A stretch of 64,000 bases of DNA from Bacillus renqingensis (GTDB lineage: Bacteria; Bacillota; Bacilli; Bacillales; Cytobacillaceae): NCBI RefSeq assembly GCF_016464375.1, contig NZ_JADDIU010000010.1:90853-154852 (forward strand), read 5' to 3'. Shown here one piece after another: positions 9,565 through 18,407 of this stretch (the first letter of the stretch is position 1; each line of letters opens with the position of its first letter). The translations under genes and the position numbers were made by a program. The notes under the pieces were generated by a model, which was not told the DNA's origin, ran no database searches, and saw nothing but the letters and a program-made list of their open reading frames with translations.

Positions 9565-9584
9565 GAACATAGAATTAAATGTTC
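9565..9584. promoter_or_regulatory. Possible operator, GAACAT-N8-ATGTTC
   Basis: A 6-bp inverted repeat with an 8-base spacer lies in the divergent promoter region between the regulator and the acyl-CoA operon. A TATAAT sits at 9592-9597 on the plus strand, without a clear -35. Binding by the neighbouring regulator is a guess. Confidence 0.3.
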
Positions 9585-9754
9585 TAATAGTTATAATTAT
9601 AAGAAAGTTATAAAAGTAATGGAAGGGGGAATTTGCAAATAGATTTTGTCAAGGAACTAAACAAGGATTGTCAGTTTAAGACAGAATAGCAGGATGATAG
9701 AAGTTTTTTTGGCAAAAATAACCGGAATCTTCCGAAAAAGGTGGTTGCAGGCCG

Positions 9755-10894
9755 ATGAATTTTGATTTAACGAAAGAACAAGAGATGATACGCAAGTTAC
9801 TTCGGGAATTTGCCGACGCGGAAGTTGCGCCGGGTGCGGATACCCGGGATCGTACAGGGGAATTTCCCAAGGAAGTTTTTGCGAAATTAGGAGAATTGGG
9901 GATTATGGGTCTGCCTTTCCCTGAACAATATGGCGGCGCTGATGCCGACACCATCAGTTTTGCTATCGTCGTTGAAGAGCTTAGCCGTGTTTGCGCATCA
10001 ACAGGGATTACCTATTCTGCCCATATTTCATTAGGCGGAGCACCCATTCATTTGTTTGGCACCGATGAACAAAAAGAAACATACTTAACGCCCATTTGTA
10101 CGGGTGAGTCATTGGGGGCATTTGGTTTGACTGAACCTAACGCAGGCTCCGATGCTGGCGGCACCCAAACAACCGCTGTTTTAGATGGGGATGAATGGGT
10201 GATTAATGGATCCAAATGTTTTATTACCAATGCCAGCTTCGCCAAACACGTTGCCGTTACCGCAGTCACTGATCGCTCAAAGGGGATTAACGGGATTAGT
10301 GCCTTTATTGTTCCAACGGACGCACCTGGATTTACGGTTAAGAGCCAATATGAAAAAATGGGTCTTCATGCCTCCAACACAACCGAATTAATATTGGAAA
10401 ATGTAAGGGTTTCCAAGGGAAATCTGCTTGGAAGCGAAGGCAATGGCTACAAGCAATTTTTAGCTACCCTTGACGGCGGAAGAATTGGCATCGGCGCAAT
10501 GGCTGTCGGGCTTGCACAAGGGGCATACGATAAATCTCTCCAGTATGCAAAGGAAAGAAAGCAGTTTGGCAAGAGCTTGTCGAACTTCCAGGCAATCCAG
10601 TTTAAATTAGCGGACATGGCGATGAATATTGAATTAGCGCGGAATATGGTCTACAAGGCAGCCTGGTTAAAGGACCAAGGCCGTTCGTTTAAAAAAGAAG
10701 CCGCCTACGCAAAATTATTTGCTTCGGAAATCTGTATGCGTGCCTGTGATCAAGCCGTTCAAATTCATGGCGGATATGGATACATGAAGGAATATCAAGT
10801 AGAGCGATTCTTCCGTGATGCGAAGCTTTTGGAAATTGGCGAGGGGACATCTGAAGTTCAACGAATGGTCATTGCAAAACAAATTGGTTGTTAA
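9755..10894 (+). CDS. yngJ: Acyl-CoA dehydrogenase, probably isovaleryl-CoA dehydrogenase
   Basis: FAD-dependent acyl-CoA dehydrogenase of 379 aa, the normal length for the short/branched-chain family. It shows the N-terminal helical region, GAFGLTEPNAGSDAGG and CFITNA in the middle domain, and the C-terminal RKQFGKSLSNFQ and QIHGGYGYMKEY motifs. The catalytic Glu is likely in LEIGEGTSEVQR near residue 365. First gene of an operon whose other members carry out the steps from 3-methylcrotonyl-CoA to acetoacetate and acetyl-CoA, so isovaleryl-CoA is the expected substrate, as for the B. subtilis yngJ operon. An AAAAGGTGG site precedes ATG 9755. Butyryl-CoA or isobutyryl-CoA activity cannot be excluded from sequence alone. 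Confidence 0.88.
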   Translation: MNFDLTKEQEMIRKLLREFADAEVAPGADTRDRTGEFPKEVFAKLGELGIMGLPFPEQYGGADADTISFAIVVEELSRVCASTGITYSAHISLGGAPIHLFGTDEQKETYLTPICTGESLGAFGLTEPNAGSDAGGTQTTAVLDGDEWVINGSKCFITNASFAKHVAVTAVTDRSKGINGISAFIVPTDAPGFTVKSQYEKMGLHASNTTELILENVRVSKGNLLGSEGNGYKQFLATLDGGRIGIGAMAVGLAQGAYDKSLQYAKERKQFGKSLSNFQAIQFKLADMAMNIELARNMVYKAAWLKDQGRSFKKEAAYAKLFASEICMRACDQAVQIHGGYGYMKEYQVERFFRDAKLLEIGEGTSEVQRMVIAKQIGC

Positions 10895-10938
10895 CTAGTT
10901 TCCTAGTGCGTATAAAAAGATGACAAAGGAGCGATTAC

Positions 10939-12903
10939 ATGGATATAAGTGGAATTTTAAAGGTCATCTCAGATAGCAAACTTGTTTACCCAAGCGAGGA
11001 AAAGGTATCTGCAACCTCTATCGGAAGTACAAAAAACTTTCAACAACTTTTGAAACAATCCCAAGAAGATCCGGCAGCCTTTTGGGATCATGTGGCCCGC
11101 GAACTTACATGGTATGAACCGTGGAAGGAAACCATTAGTGGACAGCTTCCTGCTTTTCGCTTTTTTTCCGGCGGTATTAGTAACCCAAGTATCCATTTGC
11201 TTGACCGGCACGTAGAGAATGGGGCAGGCAACCGAACGGCTCTCATTTGGGAGGGTGAAAACGGCGATACGAAATTTTACACGTATCATATGCTTCTGGC
11301 AGAAGTCAATCGATTCGCAAATGTACTAAGGTCATTTGGTGTGAAAAAGGGCGATGGTGTTGCGATTTTCCTGCCAAACCTTGCCGAAGCCTTGATTGCC
11401 GTTTTAGCTTGTTTTCGTATCGGGGCTGTTTACAATACGGTTTTCGCCGGTTATTCCGAGAAATCTTTAACAGACCGCCTCATCAACTTTGAGCCCAAAG
11501 TAGTGGTAACGGCAGATGCGACGATACGCCGCGGGAAAGTTATTCGTTTAAAAGAAAAAGTCAACCATGTGGCACCGGCTATCGCTTCGATTGAAGCCGT
11601 CATTGTTGTCAACCGTCTAGGTTCGACGGTCGAAATGACAGAAGGCCGTGATTACTGGTGGCATGAGCTGACAAAAAAGGCAAGTATCGTTTGTGAACCT
11701 GAAAGACTGGAAGCAAATGAGAGCGGGATTGTTTTTTATACAAGCGGTACGACAGGAAAACCAAAAGGTGTCGTGCATTCCGGGATGGCTTTTGTGATTC
11801 AAAATTACATCTATGCCAAATATCATATGGATCACCATGATGATGATGTTTTCTGGTGTACGGCTGATATCGGCTGGTTAACGATGCATATTTGGGGAAT
11901 TGCCGGGGCCTTAGCGAATGGCGTTACAACCGTTGTTTTAGAAGGGGCGATTGATTACCCAACCAAAGACCGTTTTTATCAAATCATTGAAAAATATCGT
12001 GTGAATAAGTTATTTACTGCCCCAACTGCCTTAAGGATGTTAAAAAGTATGGGCGAGCAGCCATTAGCGCAATATGATTTATCCTGCCTCGATGTTATTT
12101 CGCTTGTTGGGGAACCGTTCGATCCTGAAACATGGCATTGGACATATGAAGTATTAGGAAAGAAGAACGTCTATATCAATAATACGTGGGGGCAAACCGA
12201 AACAGCGGGGTCTCCTATAGCCGGAGCAGCATGGCTAACCCCAATGAAACCGGGCGCCGCAGGTATTCCGTTTTTAGGTGCTGTTTTCGATGTAGTGGAT
12301 GCTGAAGGCCATTCGGTTAAGCCCTGCCAGTTAGGAAATTTAGTTATTCGAAAACCGTTTCCGATGCTGTGCCGCACGCTTTGGAAAGAACCGGAGCGAT
12401 ATTTCGCCTCCTATTTTAGCCAAGTGGATGGCAGTTATTATGCCAGTGATCTTGCGCTGATCGATGAAGATGGATATATATGGGTAGTGGGACGATCCGA
12501 TGACGCCTTTAATGTGGCGGGCCATCGGTTAAGTACGATGGAAATGGAAAGTGCCGTCCTTGAAGTGACTGGTGTTTCCGAATGCGCCATCATTGGGATT
12601 CCTGATGAAATCAAAGGAGAAGTTCCTTTAGTATTTGTCCGTCTCGCGGATGGTTTTGAAGGGTCGGCAGAGTTAGAAGAGCAAATCCATCATCATATCG
12701 TACAACAAATCGGGAAGATCGCCCTTCCAAAAACGATTATTTTTGCCGATATGCTGCCGAAAACAGTCAGTGGAAAAATTATGCGCCGCTTATTAAAGGA
12801 AATCGTAGTAACAGGAAAGGTAGCCAGTGATATAACTGGGCTTGAAGATCCTGCAACAGTTGAACAAATCCAAGAGAAGGTTGCTGTAAAATTAAACGGT
12901 TAA
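10939..12903 (+). CDS. Acetyl-CoA synthetase-family acyl-CoA ligase (AMP-forming), probably for branched acids
   Basis: AMP-forming ligase of 654 aa that activates a carboxylic acid to its CoA thioester. It belongs to the long acetyl-CoA synthetase branch, seen from its length, the N-terminal FWDHVARELTWYEPW-type region, the P-loop YTSGTTGKPKG (about residue 270), FWCTADIGW, the C-terminal NVAGHR hinge and PKTVSGKIMRR with the lysine that is commonly acetylated. In acetate-specific enzymes the acyl pocket motif is TWWQTET; here it is TWGQTET with Gly at about residue 418, which is known in the family to open the pocket to longer or branched acids. The gene replaces the shorter yngI-type ligase of B. 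subtilis, and isovalerate is the likely substrate. It lies 44 bases after the dehydrogenase. Confidence 0.85.
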   Translation: MDISGILKVISDSKLVYPSEEKVSATSIGSTKNFQQLLKQSQEDPAAFWDHVARELTWYEPWKETISGQLPAFRFFSGGISNPSIHLLDRHVENGAGNRTALIWEGENGDTKFYTYHMLLAEVNRFANVLRSFGVKKGDGVAIFLPNLAEALIAVLACFRIGAVYNTVFAGYSEKSLTDRLINFEPKVVVTADATIRRGKVIRLKEKVNHVAPAIASIEAVIVVNRLGSTVEMTEGRDYWWHELTKKASIVCEPERLEANESGIVFYTSGTTGKPKGVVHSGMAFVIQNYIYAKYHMDHHDDDVFWCTADIGWLTMHIWGIAGALANGVTTVVLEGAIDYPTKDRFYQIIEKYRVNKLFTAPTALRMLKSMGEQPLAQYDLSCLDVISLVGEPFDPETWHWTYEVLGKKNVYINNTWGQTETAGSPIAGAAWLTPMKPGAAGIPFLGAVFDVVDAEGHSVKPCQLGNLVIRKPFPMLCRTLWKEPERYFASYFSQVDGSYYASDLALIDEDGYIWVVGRSDDAFNVAGHRLSTMEMESAVLEVTGVSECAIIGIPDEIKGEVPLVFVRLADGFEGSAELEEQIHHHIVQQIGKIALPKTIIFADMLPKTVSGKIMRRLLKEIVVTGKVASDITGLEDPATVEQIQEKVAVKLNG

Positions 12904-12919
12904 ACAAGGTTTGATTGTG

Positions 12920-12947
12920 GCCAGTCATTTGCTCATAAATGGCTGGT
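12920..12947 (+). terminator. Stem-loop inside the acyl-CoA operon
   Basis: GCCAGTCATTT (12920-12930) pairs with AAATGGCTGGT (12937-12947), one G-U position, loop of 6. Only a short T stretch follows, so it may be a weak terminator or a processing site separating the ligase from the carboxylase genes. A 43-codon frame at 12956-13087 lacks a ribosome site and is not called. Confidence 0.4.
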
Positions 12948-13133
12948 TTCACCTCATGTTAAGAATAGCGCAAGCTCCCGGGTCAGCGGTGTATGGCCTT
13001 CACGAAAAAGCTAACTTTTTTCCTTCGTACGATGCTGATGCTGCCGAAGCTTCCTGGTGGAGCCGGACCATTGTTAAAGTTTCATAGTTTTTAAAGAAAA
13101 CTATTTCCATAAAGAAGAGAAAGGGTGGAAAGC

Positions 13134-14498
13134 ATGTTCAAAAGGGTTTTGATTGCTAATCGTGGTGAAATTGCTGCTCGCATCATTCGCACATGCAAGG
13201 CCTTAGGGATTCATACAATTGGAGTATACTCCGAAGCCGATGCGGATGCCCCCCATGTAAAAATAGCCGATGAGGCGCATCTCATTGGAAGTCCTCGTGT
13301 GGCAGAAAGTTATTTAAATATCGATAAACTTTTACAAGTTGCTGAGGTTTCGAAATCGGAGGCTATCCACCCTGGATATGGTTTGCTTTCCGAAAATGCG
13401 GAATTTGCCCGCCGCTGTGAGGAAGCAGGGCTTATCTTTATTGGACCTACTCCTGAGGTTATCTCCAAAATGGGCAGCAAGATTGAGTCACGTAAAGCAA
13501 TGGAGGAAGCAGGCGTTCCGGTCGTTCCGGGAATTACTTACCCGCTCGCTGATGCAGATGAGGCGGTAGAAGCAGCGGACCGCATCGGGTATCCGGTTAT
13601 GTTGAAAGCGTCCGCTGGCGGCGGCGGGATCGGGATGCAGGTGGTGCATAACGGTGAGGAAATCCTCAAAGCCTTTGCCGGCAACCAAAAACGAGCGACT
13701 GATTTCTTTGGCGACGGGGCGATGTACATTGAAAAATATGTTGAAAACCCAAGACATATTGAGATTCAAATCTTAGCAGATGGATTTGGAAATACCGTTT
13801 ACCTTTGGGAACGGGAATGTTCGATTCAACGCCGGCACCAAAAAGTTGTCGAGGAAGCTCCATCCCCTTTTATTACCGAAGTAACTCGTAAAAAAATGGG
13901 CGAGGCAGCTGTAAAGGCAGCAGCATCTATTGGCTATAAAAACGCAGGTACCATTGAGTTTCTGGTTGATGACCAGCAAAATTTCTACTTTCTTGAAATG
14001 AATACCCGCCTACAAGTGGAACATCCGGTTACGGAAGAAATCACCGGTTTGGACTTAGTTGAACAACAGTTGAAAATTGCAGCAGGTGAAGCTTTAACTT
14101 TTTCACAAGCAGAGGTAAAACGGGACGGCCATGCCATTGAAGTAAGAATTTATGCAGAGGATCCAAAAACCTACTTCCCGTCTCCGGGAACCATCACAAA
14201 ATTAGCGCTGCCCAATGGCCTAGGTGTCAGGCACGAATTGGCCATTCACGGTCAATCGGTTGTCACTCCGTTTTATGACCCAATGATTGCGAAGCTGGTT
14301 GTAAAAGGCAGTGATCGCGACGAAGCAATCGAACGGTTGCAGGGTGCATTAGCGGATTATCAAATAGAAGGAATTAAAACGAATATTCCGATGTTGCAAG
14401 AGGTCATTTCCCACCCGGCATTCCGTTCAGGGGACACGACCACAAACTTTGTAGCGAAGTATTTAACGCCATTAAAAAAAGCAAATAACCTAAAATAG
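13134..14498 (+). CDS. yngH: Biotin carboxylase subunit of an acyl-CoA carboxylase
   Basis: ATP-dependent biotin carboxylase of 454 aa, the standard AccC-like length without a fused carrier domain. It carboxylates the biotin on its partner carrier protein. Visible motifs are the N-terminal VLIANRGEIAARII, the ATP-grasp loop KASAGGGGIGMQ (about residue 155-170), RRHQKVVEEAPSP and EMNTRLQVEHPVTEE (about 285). ATG 13134 is chosen with AAAGGGTGG just before it. It is followed 13 bases later by a separate biotin carrier protein, and the carboxyltransferase is the last gene of the operon; together they should form methylcrotonyl-CoA carboxylase. A propionyl-CoA role is the main alternative. Confidence 0.9.
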   Translation: MFKRVLIANRGEIAARIIRTCKALGIHTIGVYSEADADAPHVKIADEAHLIGSPRVAESYLNIDKLLQVAEVSKSEAIHPGYGLLSENAEFARRCEEAGLIFIGPTPEVISKMGSKIESRKAMEEAGVPVVPGITYPLADADEAVEAADRIGYPVMLKASAGGGGIGMQVVHNGEEILKAFAGNQKRATDFFGDGAMYIEKYVENPRHIEIQILADGFGNTVYLWERECSIQRRHQKVVEEAPSPFITEVTRKKMGEAAVKAAASIGYKNAGTIEFLVDDQQNFYFLEMNTRLQVEHPVTEEITGLDLVEQQLKIAAGEALTFSQAEVKRDGHAIEVRIYAEDPKTYFPSPGTITKLALPNGLGVRHELAIHGQSVVTPFYDPMIAKLVVKGSDRDEAIERLQGALADYQIEGIKTNIPMLQEVISHPAFRSGDTTTNFVAKYLTPLKKANNLK

Positions 14499-14511
14499 GG
14501 GGAATCACATC

Positions 14512-14724
14512 ATGAGTGAGGTAGTAGCAAGCATGGCAGGAAGTGTGTGGAAGATACTGGTTCAGCCTGGAGATCAGGTGGAAGAAGGTCAGGATGTAGT
14601 GATTTTAGAGTCGATGAAGATGGAAATTCCGATTGCGGCTGAGTTCAATGGAACGGTTAAGGAAATAAAAGTGAACGAAGGCGATTTTGTGAATGAAGGA
14701 GACGTCATTGTCGAAGTTGAGTAA
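14512..14724 (+). CDS. yngHB: Biotin carboxyl carrier protein
   Basis: Biotinyl/lipoyl carrier domain of 70 aa with almost nothing else, as in the small YngHB/BLAP proteins. The biotin attachment lysine is in ESMKMEI (about residue 36), and GDQVEEGQ and EGDFVNEGD are the conserved turns of the barrel. It starts 13 bases after the biotin carboxylase with GGGGGAATC-type spacing, so the two are surely co-translated. In the complex it shuttles carboxybiotin from the carboxylase to the transferase encoded at 16515. Confidence 0.92.
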   Translation: MSEVVASMAGSVWKILVQPGDQVEEGQDVVILESMKMEIPIAAEFNGTVKEIKVNEGDFVNEGDVIVEVE

Positions 14725-14757
14725 ATCCTAAAATCAGTAGGATAAGGAGATGAAACG

Positions 14758-15681
14758 ATGAGGTGGCCTGCAAACATAACCATTAAAGAGGTGGGCCCGC
14801 GGGATGGATTACAAAACGAAAAGGTTTTTATTTCCACCGAGGATAAAATTGCATGGATCAATCAACTATCCTCCAGCGGTCTTAAAACGATTGAAATTAC
14901 CTCTTTTGTGAATCCAAAATGGATTCCGGCACTTTCAGATGCCGTAGCCGTTGCGACGGGAATTGAGAGACAGCCCGGCGTTACCTATGCAGCGCTTGTT
15001 CCAAACGGGCGGGGGTTAGAGCGGGCGTTTGCAGCAGACATAGATGAAGCGGCCGTGTTTATGTCAGCCAGTGAAACTCACAATCGAAAAAATATCAATA
15101 AATCGATTCAGGATACATTTCCTGTATTAAAAGAGTTGGTCCAGCAAACCCTTGCAGCAGGAAAATCGAGCAGGGGCTATGTTTCAACTGTCTTCGGTTG
15201 TCCTTATGAAGGAAGGGTGGAGCTCGATTCGGTGATAAGAGTATCCGAAACCCTATTTGAGATGGGAATTGGCGAACTTTCATTAGGGGATACGATCGGT
15301 GTGGCCAATCCAAGGCAGGTCGAGGAGGTTTTACAAGTGCTCCTCAAAAGGTTCCCTGCCGAGAAATTAGCGATGCACTTCCACGATACCCGGGGCACGG
15401 CGCTCGCCAATATCTTGGTATCGATGGAGCTGGGCATTACTACTTTTGATTCTTCCGTTGGCGGATTAGGTGGATGCCCATATGCACCTGGAGCATCAGG
15501 TAATGTAGCAACTGATGATTTACTCTATATGCTTCACGGGATGGGCATTTATACGGGGGTGGACCAGGAAAAGATTTTCGCCGCTTCCCAATACATTCAG
15601 GAGAAGGTTGGTAAACCTTTACCTAGTAAGAGTTTTCAAGCGGCAAGCTCCCAATCAGGCTGCAAGCTTGAAAATACGTGA
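14758..15681 (+). CDS. yngG: Hydroxymethylglutaryl-CoA lyase
   Basis: TIM-barrel lyase of 307 aa that splits 3-hydroxy-3-methylglutaryl-CoA into acetoacetate and acetyl-CoA, the last step of leucine breakdown. The N-terminal EVGPRDGLQNE holds the catalytic Arg-Asp, MHFHDTRGTALAN carries metal-binding His residues (about 205), and GGLGGCPYAPGASGN (about 232-246) contains the active-site Cys loop. The start ATG 14758 follows AAGGAGATG. It is 33 bases after the carrier protein and its stop lies close to or overlaps the start of the hydratase gene. Homocitrate-synthase-like relatives lack the GGCPYAPGA loop, so the assignment is firm. Confidence 0.92.
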   Translation: MRWPANITIKEVGPRDGLQNEKVFISTEDKIAWINQLSSSGLKTIEITSFVNPKWIPALSDAVAVATGIERQPGVTYAALVPNGRGLERAFAADIDEAAVFMSASETHNRKNINKSIQDTFPVLKELVQQTLAAGKSSRGYVSTVFGCPYEGRVELDSVIRVSETLFEMGIGELSLGDTIGVANPRQVEEVLQVLLKRFPAEKLAMHFHDTRGTALANILVSMELGITTFDSSVGGLGGCPYAPGASGNVATDDLLYMLHGMGIYTGVDQEKIFAASQYIQEKVGKPLPSKSFQAASSQSGCKLENT

Positions 15682-15698
15682 GGAAGAAGGTGGCTATA

Positions 15699-16481
15699 TT
15701 GGATAAAACGGTATTAATGGAACGGCTGGAAAACGGAATTACGCTGATAACATTAAATCGCCCTGAAGCAGCCAATGCTTTATCCATCCAGATGTTAGAG
15801 GAACTCCAAGATGCAATTCTTAGCTGTAAATTCGACCAGACCGTCCGTTGTGTTGTCGTGACCGGAGCCGGGGAGAAGGCATTTTGTGCCGGTGCTGATT
15901 TAAAAGAGCGTGCTGGAATGGATCCTTTTCAGGTGCGGAAGACGGTTTCCTTGATCCGAAAGAATATAAATGAGTTAGAAGCATTAGCGCAGCCGGTTAT
16001 CGCTGCAGTGAATGGGGTCGCCTTTGGCGGGGGAACTGAACTAGCGCTCGCTTGTGATATTCGCGTTGCTTCAGAGACTGCGAAGCTAGGCCTGACGGAA
16101 ACGTCGTTGGGAATTATTCCGGGTGCGGGCGGTACTCAGCGTTTACCGAGATTAGTAGGAAAGGGACGTGCGAAAGAACTTATTTTTACTGCGAGACGTA
16201 TAGAGGCGAAAGAAGCCCTAGAAATCGGCTTAGTAGAATATACCGTTCCTGCTGATCACTTGTTAGAAAAAGCAATGGTAATAGCCGGGCAAATTGTTAA
16301 GAATGGCCCGATTGCCGTTGCACAGGCAAAGTTTGCGATCGATAAAGGCTCTGATGTCGATCTTCACACGGGCCTGGCTATCGAACAAAATGCGTATGAA
16401 GTAACGCTTCCAACGAAGGATCGTTTAGAAGGGCTGCAGGCTTTTAAGGAAAAAAGACCTCCCGTTTATCGAGGAGAATAA
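15699..16481 (+). CDS. yngF: Enoyl-CoA hydratase, probably methylglutaconyl-CoA hydratase
   Basis: Crotonase-fold hydratase of 260 aa. It shows the oxyanion-hole segments AFCAGADLKER (about residue 65) and AVNGVAFGGGTELALACD (about 100-120), and LGIIPGAGGTQRLPR (about 135-150) with the acidic/Gly catalytic region. In this operon it should hydrate 3-methylglutaconyl-CoA to HMG-CoA between the carboxylase and the lyase steps. TTG 15699 is favoured because AAGGTGG stands 5-6 bases upstream; a GTG at 15678 would overlap the stop of the lyase by 4 bases but has no ribosome site. Either start gives essentially the same protein. Confidence 0.87.
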   Translation: MDKTVLMERLENGITLITLNRPEAANALSIQMLEELQDAILSCKFDQTVRCVVVTGAGEKAFCAGADLKERAGMDPFQVRKTVSLIRKNINELEALAQPVIAAVNGVAFGGGTELALACDIRVASETAKLGLTETSLGIIPGAGGTQRLPRLVGKGRAKELIFTARRIEAKEALEIGLVEYTVPADHLLEKAMVIAGQIVKNGPIAVAQAKFAIDKGSDVDLHTGLAIEQNAYEVTLPTKDRLEGLQAFKEKRPPVYRGE

Positions 16482-16514
16482 CAGGAAATGAGACTAATAG
16501 AAGGAGGCAAACCA

Positions 16515-18059
16515 ATGTCAGTTGATGCAAAAACCCTTCAACAAACACTTGAAGAACGGGCAGAACAAATTAAAAAGGGCGGGGCAGCTAAATATCATGA
16601 GAAAAACCGGGAACAAGGGAAACTATTTGTTCGTGATCGCTTAAAACGATTATTCGATCCTGGCTCTGAATTAGAGGATGCCCTTTTTGCGAATTGTAAC
16701 GCGGAAGATCTCCCGGCAGATGGCGTTTTTACCGGAATGGGAAAGATTGATGGCCAGCTTGTATGTGTAATGGCAAATGATTCAACGATTAAAGCAGGTT
16801 CCTGGGGTTCGCGGACTGTGGAGAAAATCATCCGTATCCAGGAAACTGCCGAAAAATTACGGGTGCCGCTCTTATACCTTGTGGATTCTGCAGGCGCACG
16901 TATTACGGATCAGGTGGAAATGTTCCCTGGCAGACGCGGTGCCGGCAGAATTTTTTACAATCAGGTGAAGCTTTCAGGAAAAGTTCCACAAATTTGCCTC
17001 CTATTTGGTCCATCCGCTGCAGGAGGGGCTTATATCCCAGCATTTTGTGATATCGTGATTATGGTCGATCAAAACGCATCGATGTATCTCGGCTCACCGC
17101 GGATGGCCGAAATGGTTATTGGCGAAAAAGTGACCTTGGAAGAAATGGGTGGCGCACGGATGCACTGTTCCGTATCCGGATGTGGAGACGTCTTAGCAAA
17201 AAGTGAAGAGGAAGCGATTCGCCTTGCCCGTCAATATCTTTCTTACTTCCCGGCGAATTACTCTGAAAGGCCGCCTGTACATGAGGCCGCGGCTCCTAAA
17301 CAATTGAAGAAGTCGTTGGAAGAGCTGATTCCAGCCAACCAAAATTCTCCATTTAATATGTATGATCTCATTCATGGGGTTATCGATGAAGATTCCTTCT
17401 TTGAGATCAAAAAGCTATTTGCGGCTGAACTTATTACAGGTCTTGCCCGCCTAAACGGAAAGCCTGTCGGCATCATTGCCAATCAGCCGCGCGTCAAAGG
17501 GGGGGTATTATTCCACGATACGGCCGATAAAGCCGCGAAGTTTATTAACCTTTGTGATGCTTTCCATATTCCGCTCTTGTTCTTGGTGGATGTACCTGGA
17601 TTTATGATTGGGACAAAGGTAGAACGGGCAGGGATCATTCGCCATGGGGCGAAAATGATCTCCGCTATGGCTGAAGCGACTGTTCCCAAAATTTCGGTTA
17701 TTGTGCGTAAGGCTTATGGTGCAGGTCTCTATGCGATGGCCGGCCCGGCATTTGAACCGGATGCCTGTCTTGCCCTGCCTTCCGCTCAAATTGCGGTTAT
17801 GGGACCTGAAGCCGCGGTCAATGCTGTCTATGCGAAAAAAATTGCAGAATTACCTGAAGCGGAGCGCGCTGCTTTTATAACAGAAAAACGTGAAGAATAT
17901 CAAGCAGACATCGATATTTACCGATTAGCCTCGGAAATGGTGATTGACGGCATTATCCCTGCCAGCTCCTTACGTGCTGAACTTGTCAACCGATTTGAAG
18001 CGTATTCTTCAAAATATGTAACCTTTTCAGAACGAAAGCATTCGGTCTATCCGGTTTAG
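16515..18059 (+). CDS. yngE: Acyl-CoA carboxylase carboxyltransferase (beta) subunit
   Basis: Carboxyltransferase of 514 aa, similar in length to YngE and to methylcrotonyl/propionyl-CoA carboxylase beta chains. Two crotonase-like halves are visible: the first with DSAGARI and LLFGPSAAGGAYIPAFCD (about residues 125-185), the second with RVKGGVLFHDTADKAAKF, LVDVPGFMIG and RKAYGAGLYAMAG (about 325-415). It transfers the carboxyl group from biotin to the acyl-CoA. ATG 16515 is chosen because AGAAGGAGGC precedes it; an upstream ATG at 16488 has no such site. It is the last gene of the operon, ending before a strong terminator. The operon content points to 3-methylcrotonyl-CoA as substrate. Confidence 0.9.
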   Translation: MSVDAKTLQQTLEERAEQIKKGGAAKYHEKNREQGKLFVRDRLKRLFDPGSELEDALFANCNAEDLPADGVFTGMGKIDGQLVCVMANDSTIKAGSWGSRTVEKIIRIQETAEKLRVPLLYLVDSAGARITDQVEMFPGRRGAGRIFYNQVKLSGKVPQICLLFGPSAAGGAYIPAFCDIVIMVDQNASMYLGSPRMAEMVIGEKVTLEEMGGARMHCSVSGCGDVLAKSEEEAIRLARQYLSYFPANYSERPPVHEAAAPKQLKKSLEELIPANQNSPFNMYDLIHGVIDEDSFFEIKKLFAAELITGLARLNGKPVGIIANQPRVKGGVLFHDTADKAAKFINLCDAFHIPLLFLVDVPGFMIGTKVERAGIIRHGAKMISAMAEATVPKISVIVRKAYGAGLYAMAGPAFEPDACLALPSAQIAVMGPEAAVNAVYAKKIAELPEAERAAFITEKREEYQADIDIYRLASEMVIDGIIPASSLRAELVNRFEAYSSKYVTFSERKHSVYPV

Positions 18060-18089
18060 GAGCATATTTAAAATCTAGTAATTGAATTC

Positions 18090-18120
18090 AACACCCTTAA
18101 AAGTTTTAAGGGTGTTTTTT
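18090..18120 (+). terminator. Strong intrinsic terminator of the leucine operon
   Basis: AACACCCTTAAAA and TTTTAAGGGTGTT form a near-perfect hairpin with a tiny loop followed by six T residues. It lies 30 bases after the carboxyltransferase stop. Confidence 0.9.
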
Positions 18121-18174
18121 GAGAAGTAGCCGACCCTAGCTGCCCTCTGAAGGGAAAAACTCAACATAGAGGGA

Positions 18175-18235
18175 AAGTAAACTTTATCTTAAGTTGGAGA
18201 GCCTACCCCATACGCTGCTGCCCAGGGCGCTTCTG
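18175..18235 (+). ncRNA. Possible decayed M-box (magnesium riboswitch) fragment
   Basis: The stretch at 18210-18224 reads ATACGCTGCTGCCCA (from 18210/18211), a sequence I know as a conserved core of the ykoK/mgtE M-box aptamer, and GAGAGCCTACC just before it resembles the preceding conserved GGTGAGGCTCCT. The rest of the aptamer (the later conserved segments and expression platform) is not visible, and the next gene is not a magnesium transporter. It is listed as a remnant by recollection of the consensus only. Confidence 0.3.
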
Positions 18236-18371
18236 CTTTCTAATTTCGCCCCTGTCAAAATACCGAACCATATTATAGTAGAGTAAAATCGACTATTCTC
18301 TCTTTTTCCTTCATTCTTTCAACAATTTCCCTAAAATTATGACAAAATTTAATTATTCCTAATTAATCATC

Positions 18372-18400
18372 TTGACACAACTTTGAAAATATTCTAAACT
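18372..18400 (+). promoter_or_regulatory. Sigma-A promoter of the fructosamine/hydantoinase operon
   Basis: A perfect -35 TTGACA (18372-18377), a 17-base spacer and -10 TAAACT (18395-18400) lie about 80 bases before the kinase gene. The expected start of transcription is near 18407, at the edge of the AT-rich repeats listed next. Confidence 0.7.
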
Positions 18401-18407
18401 ATAAAAA

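Noticed and set aside
12956..13087. 43-codon frame between the acyl-CoA ligase and biotin carboxylase genes
   Set aside because: No ribosome site precedes the ATG, the peptide has no recognisable motif, and the same region may simply be a leader with a hairpin.
15678..15698. GTG 15678 as the start of the enoyl-CoA hydratase gene
   Set aside because: It gives a 4-base overlap with the lyase stop but has no ribosome site, whereas TTG 15699 follows AAGGTGG.
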